A stretch of DNA of 7,662 nt from Sphingomonadales bacterium. GTDB lineage: Bacteria > Pseudomonadota > Alphaproteobacteria > Sphingomonadales > Sphingomonadaceae. Of the stretch, positions 1 through 5,785 are shown piece after piece; within the stretch, counting starts at the first letter, position 1; every line of letters starts with the position of its first letter. Both the position numbers and the translations under genes were made by a program. Under the pieces are notes generated by a model. That model saw nothing but the letters and a program-made list of their open reading frames with translations. It made no database searches and was not told the origin of the DNA. Location: positions 1-7,662 of the forward strand of contig JAFLDC010000116.1 in NCBI GenBank assembly GCA_017302775.1. Direction: 5' to 3'.

Positions 1-1
1 G

Positions 2-409
2 GACGTATCGATTGGAGGCGCTGCGGCAAAGACAGCACTCAAAGATAAGGCTGCTGCGAAATCAGGGGCGGCGCGGACGACGGCAAGAGTGAACCCGGAT
101 GGCAAGACTTTACAGATGCCGCCGGACGGGTGAGAACACCGCACTACGGGCGGCCCTGGTGCCGGGAATAGAATTTCGCCAAAAACCCGGGCGGCCGAGC
201 GAGATGCCGCTAGTGGTCGGTGTATCTACTGCTGAAAACGCGCAGGCACCCCTCAAGGAGATCATATCGCTCCACGCAATCCAAAAGGTGGTGGGGAGAG
301 GGGTAATAACACTCCTGAGAACACTGGAAATTCATGTCTCCAATACAACCGTTCTAAAGGTAACTGAGATCCTATTGAATGGATAAAGAGAGCATTTGGA
401 ATCAGGCTA
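2..409 (+). pseudogene. Degraded HNH-nuclease toxin C-terminus (partial, three in-frame TGA stops)
   Basis: Reading from base 2 in one forward frame gives an Ala/Lys-rich linker, then a recognisable HNH nuclease domain. Landmarks are SPKTRAAERD (176-205), GRCIYC (215-232), GDHIAPRNPKGGG (257-295), NNTPEN (305-322) and NRSKGN (347-364). The DH of GDH, the Asn of TPEN and the Asn of the last motif fit the HNH catalytic signature; CIYC is the first zinc pair. The frame is interrupted by TGA at 131-133, 233-235 and 365-367, and no frameshift is needed to join the pieces. The second zinc pair, usually CxxCN, reads CLQYN, so one Cys is also lost. After the third stop the frame still reads protein-like (DPIEWIKRAFGIRL), so I extend the relic to 409; the ancestral end is uncertain. 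The N-terminal part lies outside the window. I infer the tip of a polymorphic (Rhs-like or other secreted) toxin. A stand-alone HNH protein cannot be excluded. Confidence 0.68.
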
Positions 410-410
410 T

Positions 411-863
411 ATGACAAAAACTCTAAAGGCATTGTTCCCCACGAATCCCGGAGATTGGCATGGTATGGACGGAGAATGGATTTGGGTGGATGCCAGCAGA
501 AATGGAAATTTTAAAATCTTAAATATCCCATTGTATGCTTATGGTGTTAGTTACTTGGATGAAGTCGCATTGATCGAGGAGAATGAAATTCTTAAATTTG
601 ATTTCGTTTCAAAATCAAGCGGAAATCATACCTATAGAATATTATTACGTCGTGGAATTGAGAGGGTGGAGTTTGAGAATCGGTGGCCTGCTTTTGCTAT
701 TCATGGCTGCGAGTATGAAAGCTCTAAAGATACTGAGGATGTGTTTGGAATCAATGTTCCGCCGGAGGCTGATGTGAATGCTGTCTATGCACTTTTGGAA
801 GATGGTCAAAATGACGAGATTTGGTATTTTGACGAGGGAAATTTTTCGCAAATGGCATCCTGA
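411..863 (+). CDS. DUF4265 domain-containing protein, putative immunity protein
   Basis: The 150-residue acidic, probably cytoplasmic protein matches the DUF4265 pattern. Near residue 22 is GEWIWVD, followed by NIPLYAYGVSYLDEV (about 39-53), GNHTYRILL (about 71-79), GCEYE, and the family's C-terminal block VPPEADVNAVYALLEDG (about 116-132) with a closing W-x-[FY]-x-E-G. There is no signal peptide or membrane segment. I chose the ATG at 411, with GGA and AGG about 5-10 bases upstream. A TTG at 396 in the same frame would add five residues and has AGAGAG just before it, so the start is not settled. The biochemical function of DUF4265 is unknown to me. Its position directly behind a broken HNH toxin suggests immunity by neutralising the nuclease; this is inference from context. 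Base composition is clearly more AT-rich than the genes to the right, indicating acquired DNA. The reading frame is intact although the putative toxin partner is dead. Confidence 0.8.
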   Translation: MTKTLKALFPTNPGDWHGMDGEWIWVDASRNGNFKILNIPLYAYGVSYLDEVALIEENEILKFDFVSKSSGNHTYRILLRRGIERVEFENRWPAFAIHGCEYESSKDTEDVFGINVPPEADVNAVYALLEDGQNDEIWYFDEGNFSQMAS

Positions 864-1374
864 TCCTTTATCAGACCAATTCTCCGGATCGCGACCTGAA
901 AGTGCTGGACTGACGGCACAATGAAGTGACCGGGGCTTCGGGACAGCAGACCCGGCATCGCGCATGCTGTGCCGCGCTGCCAAAGGCATGACCGCGCCCT
1001 GTCCTACACCGCGCCGATCTGTCAGGCTGCCCGCGCCATGCCGATTGCTGCCGCTCCTCATCGCCGATCGCCGCCAAGGGCTTCTGCTGGAAACTTCACG
1101 CAAGGTGACATAAGGTTACAGCAAAAGCACGCTCCCCGTGGAGCTTTGTTACCTTTGCACACCGAAGCGCGGGCGGCGGGGGTGGGCGATCCGCGGGTCT
1201 GGTTTGAAAGAGCCGGCATGGGGCTGAACTTCGACCATAGCGGAACGGAGAAACCGGAAAGGCCAGGAGACGCGGCGAAGCCACCGGCGGGCGCGCACGT
1301 CCGGCGGCGGGATCTGCGCCATTCCGCGCGCATCCTCGCCCGGAGGCGATTGTCAGTGTCTTTATCTGGGTGAT
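864..1374. other. Intergenic stretch without a supported gene
   Basis: About 510 bp lie between the DUF4265 gene and the tRNA 3' end. Open frames exist on both strands but are Arg/Pro/Ala-rich, overlap one another, and show no domain, signal peptide or credible ribosome binding site; they look like by-products of high GC. The one structured element I see is the imperfect inverted repeat at 1112-1155. GC content rises sharply relative to the DUF4265 gene, so the edge of the accessory DNA may lie within or at the start of this stretch. I see no integrase, transposase or recognisable insertion-sequence end. Confidence 0.6.
1112..1155. repeat. Imperfect 44-bp inverted repeat, possible bidirectional terminator
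   Basis: The core is a perfect hairpin, GCTCC (1131-1135), loop CCGT, GGAGC (1140-1144). Flanking arms extend the symmetry imperfectly: AAGGTTACA (1112-1120) pairs, with one mismatch, with the reverse complement of TGTTACCTT (1147-1155), with short bulges towards the core. On the plus strand the hairpin is followed by TTTGTT, and on the minus strand by a T-rich GCTTTTG stretch, so either strand could work as a weak intrinsic terminator. It lies about 250 bp beyond the DUF4265 stop and about 220 bp beyond the tRNA-Leu 3' end. A termination role is inference; it could equally be a mobile-element relic or a folded RNA. Confidence 0.5.
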
Positions 1375-1461
1375 TGGTGCGGTCGAGAAGACTCGAACTT
1401 CCACGGGCTTTCGCCCACAACGACCTCAACGTTGCGCGTCTACCAGTTCCGCCACGACCGC
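1375..1461 (-). tRNA. tRNA-Leu (anticodon GAG)
   Basis: The complement strand folds as a complete class II tRNA of 87 nt with the 3' CCA encoded (TGG on the plus strand at 1375-1377). The acceptor stem GCGGTCG/CGACCGC pairs fully, followed by discriminator A. The D arm is GCGG...CTGGTAGACGC. The anticodon stem CAACG/CGTTG encloses the loop TTGAGGT, giving anticodon GAG at 1425-1427. The long variable arm GGGCGAAAGCCC and the T arm GGAAG-TTCGAGT-CTTCT complete the leucine-type structure. It reads CUC and CUU codons. The gene stands alone, with the DUF4265 accessory region beyond its 3' end, the side where site-specific integrases usually insert. No second copy of the 3' end was found within the window. 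Confidence 0.97.
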
Positions 1462-1515
1462 TAAATCAACGAGGCCTGAAATCGCGTGGATTCGAGGTGC
1501 CCCGGGGGGGGTAGG

Positions 1516-1546
1516 AGCGGGCCATTAGCAAAGGGGGTGGCCCGCT
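1516..1546. repeat. 9-bp perfect inverted repeat upstream of tRNA-Leu
   Basis: AGCGGGCCA (1516-1524) is repeated in perfect inverted form as TGGCCCGCT (1538-1546) across a 13-bp spacer. It lies 55-85 bp from the 5' end of tRNA-Leu, in the place expected for the tRNA promoter, next to a run of eight G at 1504-1511. It could be a protein-binding site, a hairpin acting as a terminator between the tRNA and forward transcription, or chance in GC-rich DNA. No strong -35/-10 pair was identified around it. Confidence 0.45.
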
Positions 1547-1623
1547 GCAAGGCCCAAACCGGCGTTAACGTGAAACAGCGCTTTGTCCCGCAATCGGACG
1601 GCATCGGCAGCAGTGTTGCGCGG

Positions 1624-1646
1624 ATGGTGAATCGCGCGTTCACCAT
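1624..1646. promoter_or_regulatory. 8-bp perfect inverted repeat just before a small ORF
   Basis: ATGGTGAA (1624-1631) and TTCACCAT (1639-1646) form a perfect inverted repeat with a 7-bp spacer, ending five bases before the ATG at 1652. As DNA this is a plausible operator dyad; as RNA it is a stem-loop covering the region where the ribosome binding site should be. Either way it is well placed to control the small exported protein that follows. The regulator, if any, is unknown. Confidence 0.45.
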
Positions 1647-1651
1647 GCGCC

Positions 1652-1858
1652 ATGATGACGCTGATGGCCTTGCTGCTGGTATCCGGAACGCCCGGTTTGG
1701 CGGGGGACGAGCCGGTGCCGACCCAGGCCCGGATCTCGGCCCGGGCGACGGCGGAAATCCTGCGCGCGGATACGTCCAGCCCCGAAACACCCGACGGCGG
1801 CGCACGCAGGCAAGTCCGGCAACGACCGGGCCGATACGTGACGGTAGAATTCGAATAG
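1652..1858 (+). CDS. Small putative exported protein, function unknown
   Basis: The 68-residue product begins with a hydrophobic stretch (MMTLMALLLVSGTPGLAG, residues 1-18) that looks like a short signal peptide or anchor, though it lacks the usual positive charges. A polar, Arg-rich mature part follows (QARISARATAEILR around residues 25-38) and the protein ends in VTVEFE. I recognise no domain. Support for a real gene comes from the hydrophobic N-terminus, the coherent composition, and the fit to its neighbour: the TAG at 1856-1858 stops three bases before the end of the convergent zinc-ribbon gene. The frame is closed upstream by a TGA at 1628-1630, so the start must be ATG 1652 or the adjacent ATG 1655. 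No good Shine-Dalgarno is seen; an inverted repeat ends five bases upstream. I think small proteins of this style occur in sphingomonads, but that is memory, not a search. Confidence 0.55.
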   Translation: MMTLMALLLVSGTPGLAGDEPVPTQARISARATAEILRADTSSPETPDGGARRQVRQRPGRYVTVEFE

Positions 1859-1861
1859 GGA

Positions 1862-2728
1862 TCAGCTACCGGGCTTCCAGCCGTACTGTGCCTTGACCGC
1901 GGCTTTGGGCACGGGAACCAACGCTTCGTTGATCGATACGCTTTCCCCCGGCGACAGGACCCGCTTGGGCGAAGTGATCTCTGCCGTATAGACCACCCGC
2001 CCGCGCGCATCGCGCAGCACCACCAGGATTGGCGGGACCGAGCGCGATGTCTGCGAGAGATTCGTGACCGTACCGTTGGCTTCAAAAAACCAGCTCTGGT
2101 CAGGCAACTGCCGTTGCCCCTGATCCTTGGCCGGAAAGTCCAGCTTCAGGCCTGGCTGGTCTTCGGCGAACATCGGTTGCGAGAAGGGCATCCAGCTGGG
2201 CAGCCCAAACCAGGCGGTCGCCCCGACTGCCGCCAATGCAACAACCGCAAACAGTGCGGCGGCCAATGTCCACATCTTGGCCGGATTGCGCCGCGGGCGA
2301 AATGGCGGCTCATGATCGAACTGCGATACTGCCGTGTCGTCATAGCGCGCCACCGGGACGGTCACCGGCGGCGGTCCGACTGTTTCCGTATTGAAGCTGA
2401 GTGGCGGCGGAGCAACCCGCTCCACCGGTTCTGCTGCGGCCGGTTCTGCTGCGGGCGCGGTTGCTGCCGATCGTTCGACCACGCCGGGCTCATCCCATCC
2501 GGCCCGGATCGGGGGTGCAGCGGGGTCTACTGCGGCCGGTTCCGGCGTCGGAGCCGGTGGGGGCGGAGGAGCGGGGGCTGCGGGCGGCGGCTGATGCGCC
2601 GGCGCTTCCTGGCAATCCTGAAACCATGAATGGCGGCATTTCGCGCAGCGGACCGTCCGTCCCTCCACGCCGATCGCACTGTCTGGAACGACATAGCGCG
2701 TGGCGCAGGCGGGGCAGGCAATAATCAT
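1862..2728 (-). CDS. MJ0042-type zinc-ribbon membrane protein with DUF3426 region
   Basis: The 288-residue protein starts with a compact MJ0042/PilZ-associated type zinc ribbon: Cys5 and Cys8 (CPAC) and Cys28 and Cys31 (CAKC), with the typical RYVVPDSAIG between them. A Pro/Ala/Glu-rich low-complexity linker (about 41-125) follows, then one transmembrane helix (about 153-175) and a C-terminal beta-rich DUF3426-like domain (about 195-285). The ribbon should be cytoplasmic and the C-terminal part periplasmic. Function is unknown; such proteins are common beside ftsE in sphingomonads. I prefer the ATG at 2728 because the ribbon then starts at the family's usual MIIACPAC. An ATG at 2746 would add six residues, and neither start has a clear ribosome binding site. 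A small palindrome (TGCTT-N5-AAGCA, 2731-2745) lies between the two starts. The gene is divergent from ftsE, so the roughly 120-bp gap must hold promoters for both; I see no convincing consensus boxes. Confidence 0.88.
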   Translation of the reverse strand: MIIACPACATRYVVPDSAIGVEGRTVRCAKCRHSWFQDCQEAPAHQPPPAAPAPPPPPAPTPEPAAVDPAAPPIRAGWDEPGVVERSAATAPAAEPAAAEPVERVAPPPLSFNTETVGPPPVTVPVARYDDTAVSQFDHEPPFRPRRNPAKMWTLAAALFAVVALAAVGATAWFGLPSWMPFSQPMFAEDQPGLKLDFPAKDQGQRQLPDQSWFFEANGTVTNLSQTSRSVPPILVVLRDARGRVVYTAEITSPKRVLSPGESVSINEALVPVPKAAVKAQYGWKPGS

Positions 2729-2867
2729 GATGCTTGCGTTAAGCATGCCAAGCGGCCATGCGGCAAGCCTAACCGGGGATAGATCGACGCCATTGGCCTT
2801 TTTTCCACATGGATTGGTCGCTATAGCCCGGGCCGACCCCTATCACGCACCGGACTGCCCCTGATCC

Positions 2868-3605
2868 ATGACTAAGAACACCGACGGGGAAATTGTTCAT
2901 TTTGACAACGTCGGTCTGCGTTACGGGACCGACCGCGAAGTGTTGAGCGACGTCTCCTTTACATTGCATCCCGGCAGCTTCTACTTTCTGACCGGCGCCA
3001 GCGGCGCGGGAAAGACGTCGCTGCTGAAGCTGCTCTATCTGGCACAGCGTCCGTCACGCGGGATGATCAGGATGTTCGGCACGGATGCCATCACGCTACC
3101 GCGGGAGCGATTGCCGGGGTTCAGGCGGCGACTTGGGGTGGTATTTCAGGATTTCCGGCTGGTTCCGCATATGTCTGCGTTTGACAACGTTGCGCTGCCA
3201 CTGCGGGTAGCCGGGGTGGCAGAGAAGGATCTCACCAAACCGGTTGCCGACATGCTGGAATGGGTCAGACTGGGCGAACGAATGCATGCCTTGCCCGCCC
3301 AGCTTTCGGGCGGTGAGCAGCAGCGGGTTGCCATTGCCCGTGCGGTAATCGGCCGTCCGGAGATGCTGATCGCCGATGAGCCGACCGGTAACGTCGATCC
3401 TGACATGGCGATCAAGCTGTTGCGGCTGTTCGAAGCGCTGAACCGGATGGGGACCACCGTGGTGGTTGCCACCCACGATGTGCACTTGCTCAAGAAGGTT
3501 CCTGAATCGCTCATTATGCGATTGGACAAGGGCCGGTTGTCTGACCCGACCGGGGCGCTGCGCTATCCTCCGCGGCCCAGTCCCGCTTTCGGATCGCGGA
3601 GCTGA
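2868..3605 (+). CDS. ftsE: Cell division ATP-binding protein FtsE
   Basis: This is the ATPase half of the FtsEX complex, which acts at the division septum and drives, through FtsX, activation of periplasmic peptidoglycan hydrolases. The 245-residue protein has all ABC nucleotide-binding motifs: Walker A GASGAGKT (43-50), Q-loop Gln94 in VVFQDF, signature LSGGEQQ (146-152), Walker B LIADEP (167-172) with catalytic Glu171, and the switch histidine His203 in ATHD. [19 protein letters not shown] and the short sequence between Q-loop and signature are typical of FtsE rather than nutrient importers. Length slightly exceeds the common 220-230 because of a Pro-rich C-terminal tail (about 226-245). 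The start at 2868 puts the first beta strand ([12 protein letters not shown]) at residue 9; no strong Shine-Dalgarno is visible. ftsX follows after three bases, so the two are translated from one message. Confidence 0.96.
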   Translation: MTKNTDGEIVHFDNVGLRYGTDREVLSDVSFTLHPGSFYFLTGASGAGKTSLLKLLYLAQRPSRGMIRMFGTDAITLPRERLPGFRRRLGVVFQDFRLVPHMSAFDNVALPLRVAGVAEKDLTKPVADMLEWVRLGERMHALPAQLSGGEQQRVAIARAVIGRPEMLIADEPTGNVDPDMAIKLLRLFEALNRMGTTVVVATHDVHLLKKVPESLIMRLDKGRLSDPTGALRYPPRPSPAFGSRS

Positions 3606-3608
3606 ACG

Positions 3609-4547
3609 ATGAGCGAGGCTCAATCCACATCGCCGAGTGATGGCTATATCGGGCGGTTGCGCAAACTCTCGAATGGCGACGGGCCGCAGCTGATGCCTCA
3701 GGGCCGGCTGGCAGGCCCCATGCCGTGGGTGATCGCGATCATGGTCGCCCTGACCGTAATAGCCGCGGCTGCGGGATTGGCGCTGGCCAATACCGCCAGC
3801 AATGCAACCGAGGCATTGTCGGGGGGAGTAACGGTTCAGGTGGTCGAGGCCAATCCCGCCGAGCGCGGGCGACAGGCCAAGGAGGCGGCGAGGGTGCTGC
3901 AGGCCACACCGGGGGTGACGGACGTTCACATCGTTTCGCAAGACGAAGTCGAAAAGCTGATCGAGCCGTGGCTGGGCGTGCGGGCTGCGAACGATCAGAT
4001 CCCGATCCCGGCCCTGATCGACGTGCGCATGCGCGAGCGGGTGGATGGAGAGGCGCTCGGCGGGTTGCGGCGGATCGTCAGGCAGGTTGCCCCAGCAGCG
4101 CGCGTCGATGCCCAGTCGAGCTGGCTGAAACCGGTGTTTGGCGCGATCGATTCGTTGCAATGGCTTGCGGTCGCACTGATTGCGCTGCTGGGATTTGCGC
4201 TTGCCGCAGCAGTGCTGCTGGCGGTCCGCACGGCGCTTGGCACCAACCGTGAGACGATCGAGATCGTACACCTGCTCGGTGGTACTGACAGCCAGATCGC
4301 TCGGGTGTTCCAGCGCACAATCGGTTTCGATGCCGCCGGCGGTGGTGCGATTGGCCTGGCTATGGGACTGGTTGTCGTGCTGTTTTTAGGCCGGCGGTTC
4401 GGCGGACTGGAAGCGGGGCTTGTCAGCTCTGGCGCGCTGGACTGGCTCGATTGGGTTTTGCTCGCGCTGATCCCTCTTGCCGGGGCGGTGCTGGCAATGT
4501 TTACGGCGCGGATCACCGTACTGCGCGCCCTGCGCAAGATGCTGTAG
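3609..4547 (+). CDS. ftsX: Cell division protein FtsX
   Basis: This is the integral membrane partner of FtsE. The 312-residue protein has the FtsX layout: a cytoplasmic N-terminus, first transmembrane helix at about 39-60, a periplasmic domain at about 61-182, and three more helices at about 185-207, 240-260 and 280-300. The periplasmic loop (including TPGVTDVHIVSQDEVEKLIEPWLG near 100-123) has the FtsX ferredoxin-like pattern that contacts hydrolase activators in other bacteria. The cytoplasmic turn after helix 2 carries RETIEIVHLLGGTDSQIARVFQ (about 214-235), the conserved segment that couples to the ATPase. Placement three bases after ftsE and this topology make the call safe. The downstream DUF218 gene starts four bases after its TAG, which suggests translational coupling down the operon. 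Confidence 0.95.
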   Translation: MSEAQSTSPSDGYIGRLRKLSNGDGPQLMPQGRLAGPMPWVIAIMVALTVIAAAAGLALANTASNATEALSGGVTVQVVEANPAERGRQAKEAARVLQATPGVTDVHIVSQDEVEKLIEPWLGVRAANDQIPIPALIDVRMRERVDGEALGGLRRIVRQVAPAARVDAQSSWLKPVFGAIDSLQWLAVALIALLGFALAAAVLLAVRTALGTNRETIEIVHLLGGTDSQIARVFQRTIGFDAAGGGAIGLAMGLVVVLFLGRRFGGLEAGLVSSGALDWLDWVLLALIPLAGAVLAMFTARITVLRALRKML

Positions 4548-4551
4548 CGGT

Positions 4552-5082
4552 ATGGCACGGCGCATCATCTCGTTGCTGCTGCTCGCCTGGGCATTGGGCT
4601 TTGTCTGGTTTGCCGTGGCCTTGCCGCAGCCGGCGGGCGAGGAACGGGCCGATGGTGTGGTGGTTCTTACCGGTGGGGCGGGGCGGATCGACCGCGGCCT
4701 GGAGTCGCTGCGCAGCGGGTGGGCCCCGCGCTTGCTGGTTTCCGGCGTTGATCGCGAGGTCAAGCCGCACGAATTTGCCGCCCAGTACAAGATTGGCAGC
4801 CGTCAGATGGCCTGCTGCGTCACGCTGGGTTTCGCCGCCACCGACACCACCAGCAATGCCACGGAAACGGCGGAGTGGATCAGCGCGCAGCGGATGCGCT
4901 CGATCCGGCTGGTTACCAGCGATTGGCATATGCGCCGCGCCGTGCTGGAGCTGCGCAGGACGGTGCCGGATGATGTGACGATCATCCCCGATGCCGTTCC
5001 GACCCGGCCAAGCCTGCGGATGCTGTTTCTGGAATACCACAAGCTGCTGGCGCGCCGCATCACCCGTGCGATCGGAATCTGA
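4552..5082 (+). CDS. YdcF/SanA/ElyC-like DUF218 envelope protein
   Basis: The 176-residue protein has one N-terminal membrane helix or signal anchor (about 4-24) and then a DUF218 domain. Family hallmarks are VVVLTGGAGRIDRGLE (about 36-51), RLLVSG (60-65), SNATETAEW near 101-109 and LVTSDWHMRRA (120-130), where the Ser-Asp-x-His-Met-Arg-Arg block is diagnostic. Relatives include ElyC and SanA of Escherichia coli, linked to peptidoglycan and envelope integrity; the biochemical activity of this branch is not established. The domain probably faces the periplasm. I use the ATG at 4552 because it sits four bases after the ftsX stop and begins a clean membrane anchor; a longer in-frame opening inside ftsX encodes an unlikely Cys/Arg-rich extension. 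Co-transcription with ftsEX and a lipid acyltransferase fits a role in envelope growth, an inference from context. Confidence 0.88.
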   Translation: MARRIISLLLLAWALGFVWFAVALPQPAGEERADGVVVLTGGAGRIDRGLESLRSGWAPRLLVSGVDREVKPHEFAAQYKIGSRQMACCVTLGFAATDTTSNATETAEWISAQRMRSIRLVTSDWHMRRAVLELRRTVPDDVTIIPDAVPTRPSLRMLFLEYHKLLARRITRAIGI

Positions 5083-5086
5083 TACC

Positions 5087-5785
5087 ATGGCCCGCCTGCT
5101 CGACATCGTTCGTTCGATTGCTTTCTATCTGGTATTCTATGCCGGCAGCGTGCTTATCGTGATCGTCAGCGCCATCGCGCTGTTCGGCAAAGACGAGACG
5201 TTCCGCTGGATGGTCGATCGCTGGGCGCGGTGGCATCGCTGGTGCATGCGCTACCTGTTGGGCCTGACAGTGCGCCTGGAAGGGGAAATTCCGGCTGGCC
5301 CGATCTTTGTCGCGATCAAGCATGAGAGCTTTTTTGAAGCCATCGACCTGGCCCGGCTGCTGCATCGCCCGGGGGTATTTGCCAAGGCGGAACTGATGCG
5401 CATTCCTTTGTGGGGGCTGGTCGGTGATCGCTATGGACTGATTGAAGTACAGCGGGATCAAGGCGCCAAGGCGCTTCGCCACATGATGGCTGCGGCCAAG
5501 CGGATCAGCGGCGAAGAAGGCCGCCCGCTTGTGATCTTTCCTGAGGGGACGCGGGTGCCACATGGTAGCGCACCAAAGCTGCAGGCTGGGTTCGCCGGAA
5601 TATACAAGCTGCTCGGACTACCGGTCGTCGCGATCGCCGTTGATTCCGGCCCCTATTATCACCGGTGGTGGAAGCGCTCCGGGGTCATCACTTACCGCGT
5701 CGTCGATGTCGTGCCGCCAGGGCTCCCGCGCGACGAGGCAGAGGCGCGGGTTCAAACGGCGATCAACGCGCTCAATCCTGCATGA
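5087..5785 (+). CDS. 1-acyl-sn-glycerol-3-phosphate acyltransferase (PlsC family)
   Basis: The predicted enzyme transfers an acyl chain to lysophosphatidic acid to make phosphatidic acid at the inner membrane. It has 232 residues with an N-terminal membrane helix (about 11-33). The acyltransferase motifs are in order: motif I KHESFFE (78-84), motif II KAELMRIPLWG (100-110), motif III FPEGTR (151-156) and motif IV LPVVAIAVDSG (178-188). Motif I reads His79-x4-Glu84 rather than the usual HX4D, a conservative change at the charge-relay acid; Asp87 lies three residues further on. The start at 5087 is four bases after the DUF218 stop and begins the hydrophobic helix directly. Its stop overlaps the next gene's start in an ATGA. 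The domain is sure; the acceptor could be another lyso-lipid or an ornithine-lipid precursor, so I give no gene symbol. Confidence 0.9.
   Translation: MARLLDIVRSIAFYLVFYAGSVLIVIVSAIALFGKDETFRWMVDRWARWHRWCMRYLLGLTVRLEGEIPAGPIFVAIKHESFFEAIDLARLLHRPGVFAKAELMRIPLWGLVGDRYGLIEVQRDQGAKALRHMMAAAKRISGEEGRPLVIFPEGTRVPHGSAPKLQAGFAGIYKLLGLPVVAIAVDSGPYYHRWWKRSGVITYRVVDVVPPGLPRDEAEARVQTAINALNPA

Noticed and set aside
99..386. 95-residue forward ORF over the HNH relic
   Set aside because: It lies in another frame over the HNH-like reading, has no recognisable domain or ribosome binding site, and is explained as a shadow of the broken nuclease.
969..1373. Forward and reverse ORFs in the GC-rich stretch before the tRNA
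   Set aside because: They overlap each other on both strands, are Arg/Pro/Ala-rich with no domains, and some run into the tRNA gene.
1525..2085. 186-residue minus-strand ORF across the small exported gene and the zinc-ribbon C-terminus
   Set aside because: Low-complexity Arg/Ser-rich translation in a shadow frame of a well supported gene.
2747..2867. Promoter boxes for ftsE (CTATAG near 2820)
   Set aside because: A -10-like hexamer is present but no -35 partner with suitable spacing, so I do not call it a feature.
3096..4271. 391-residue minus-strand ORF opposite ftsE and ftsX
   Set aside because: Long only because of high GC; composition is Arg/His/Gln-rich and the opposite strand encodes clear FtsE and FtsX.
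4477..4551. Longer N-terminus for the DUF218 protein starting inside ftsX
   Set aside because: The extension is Cys/Arg-rich and unlike the family; the ATG at 4552 gives a clean membrane anchor.
5665..5781. Longer N-terminus for the NRAMP transporter
   Set aside because: It would lie inside the acyltransferase gene and encodes an Arg-rich stretch; the ATGA overlap at 5782 is the better start.
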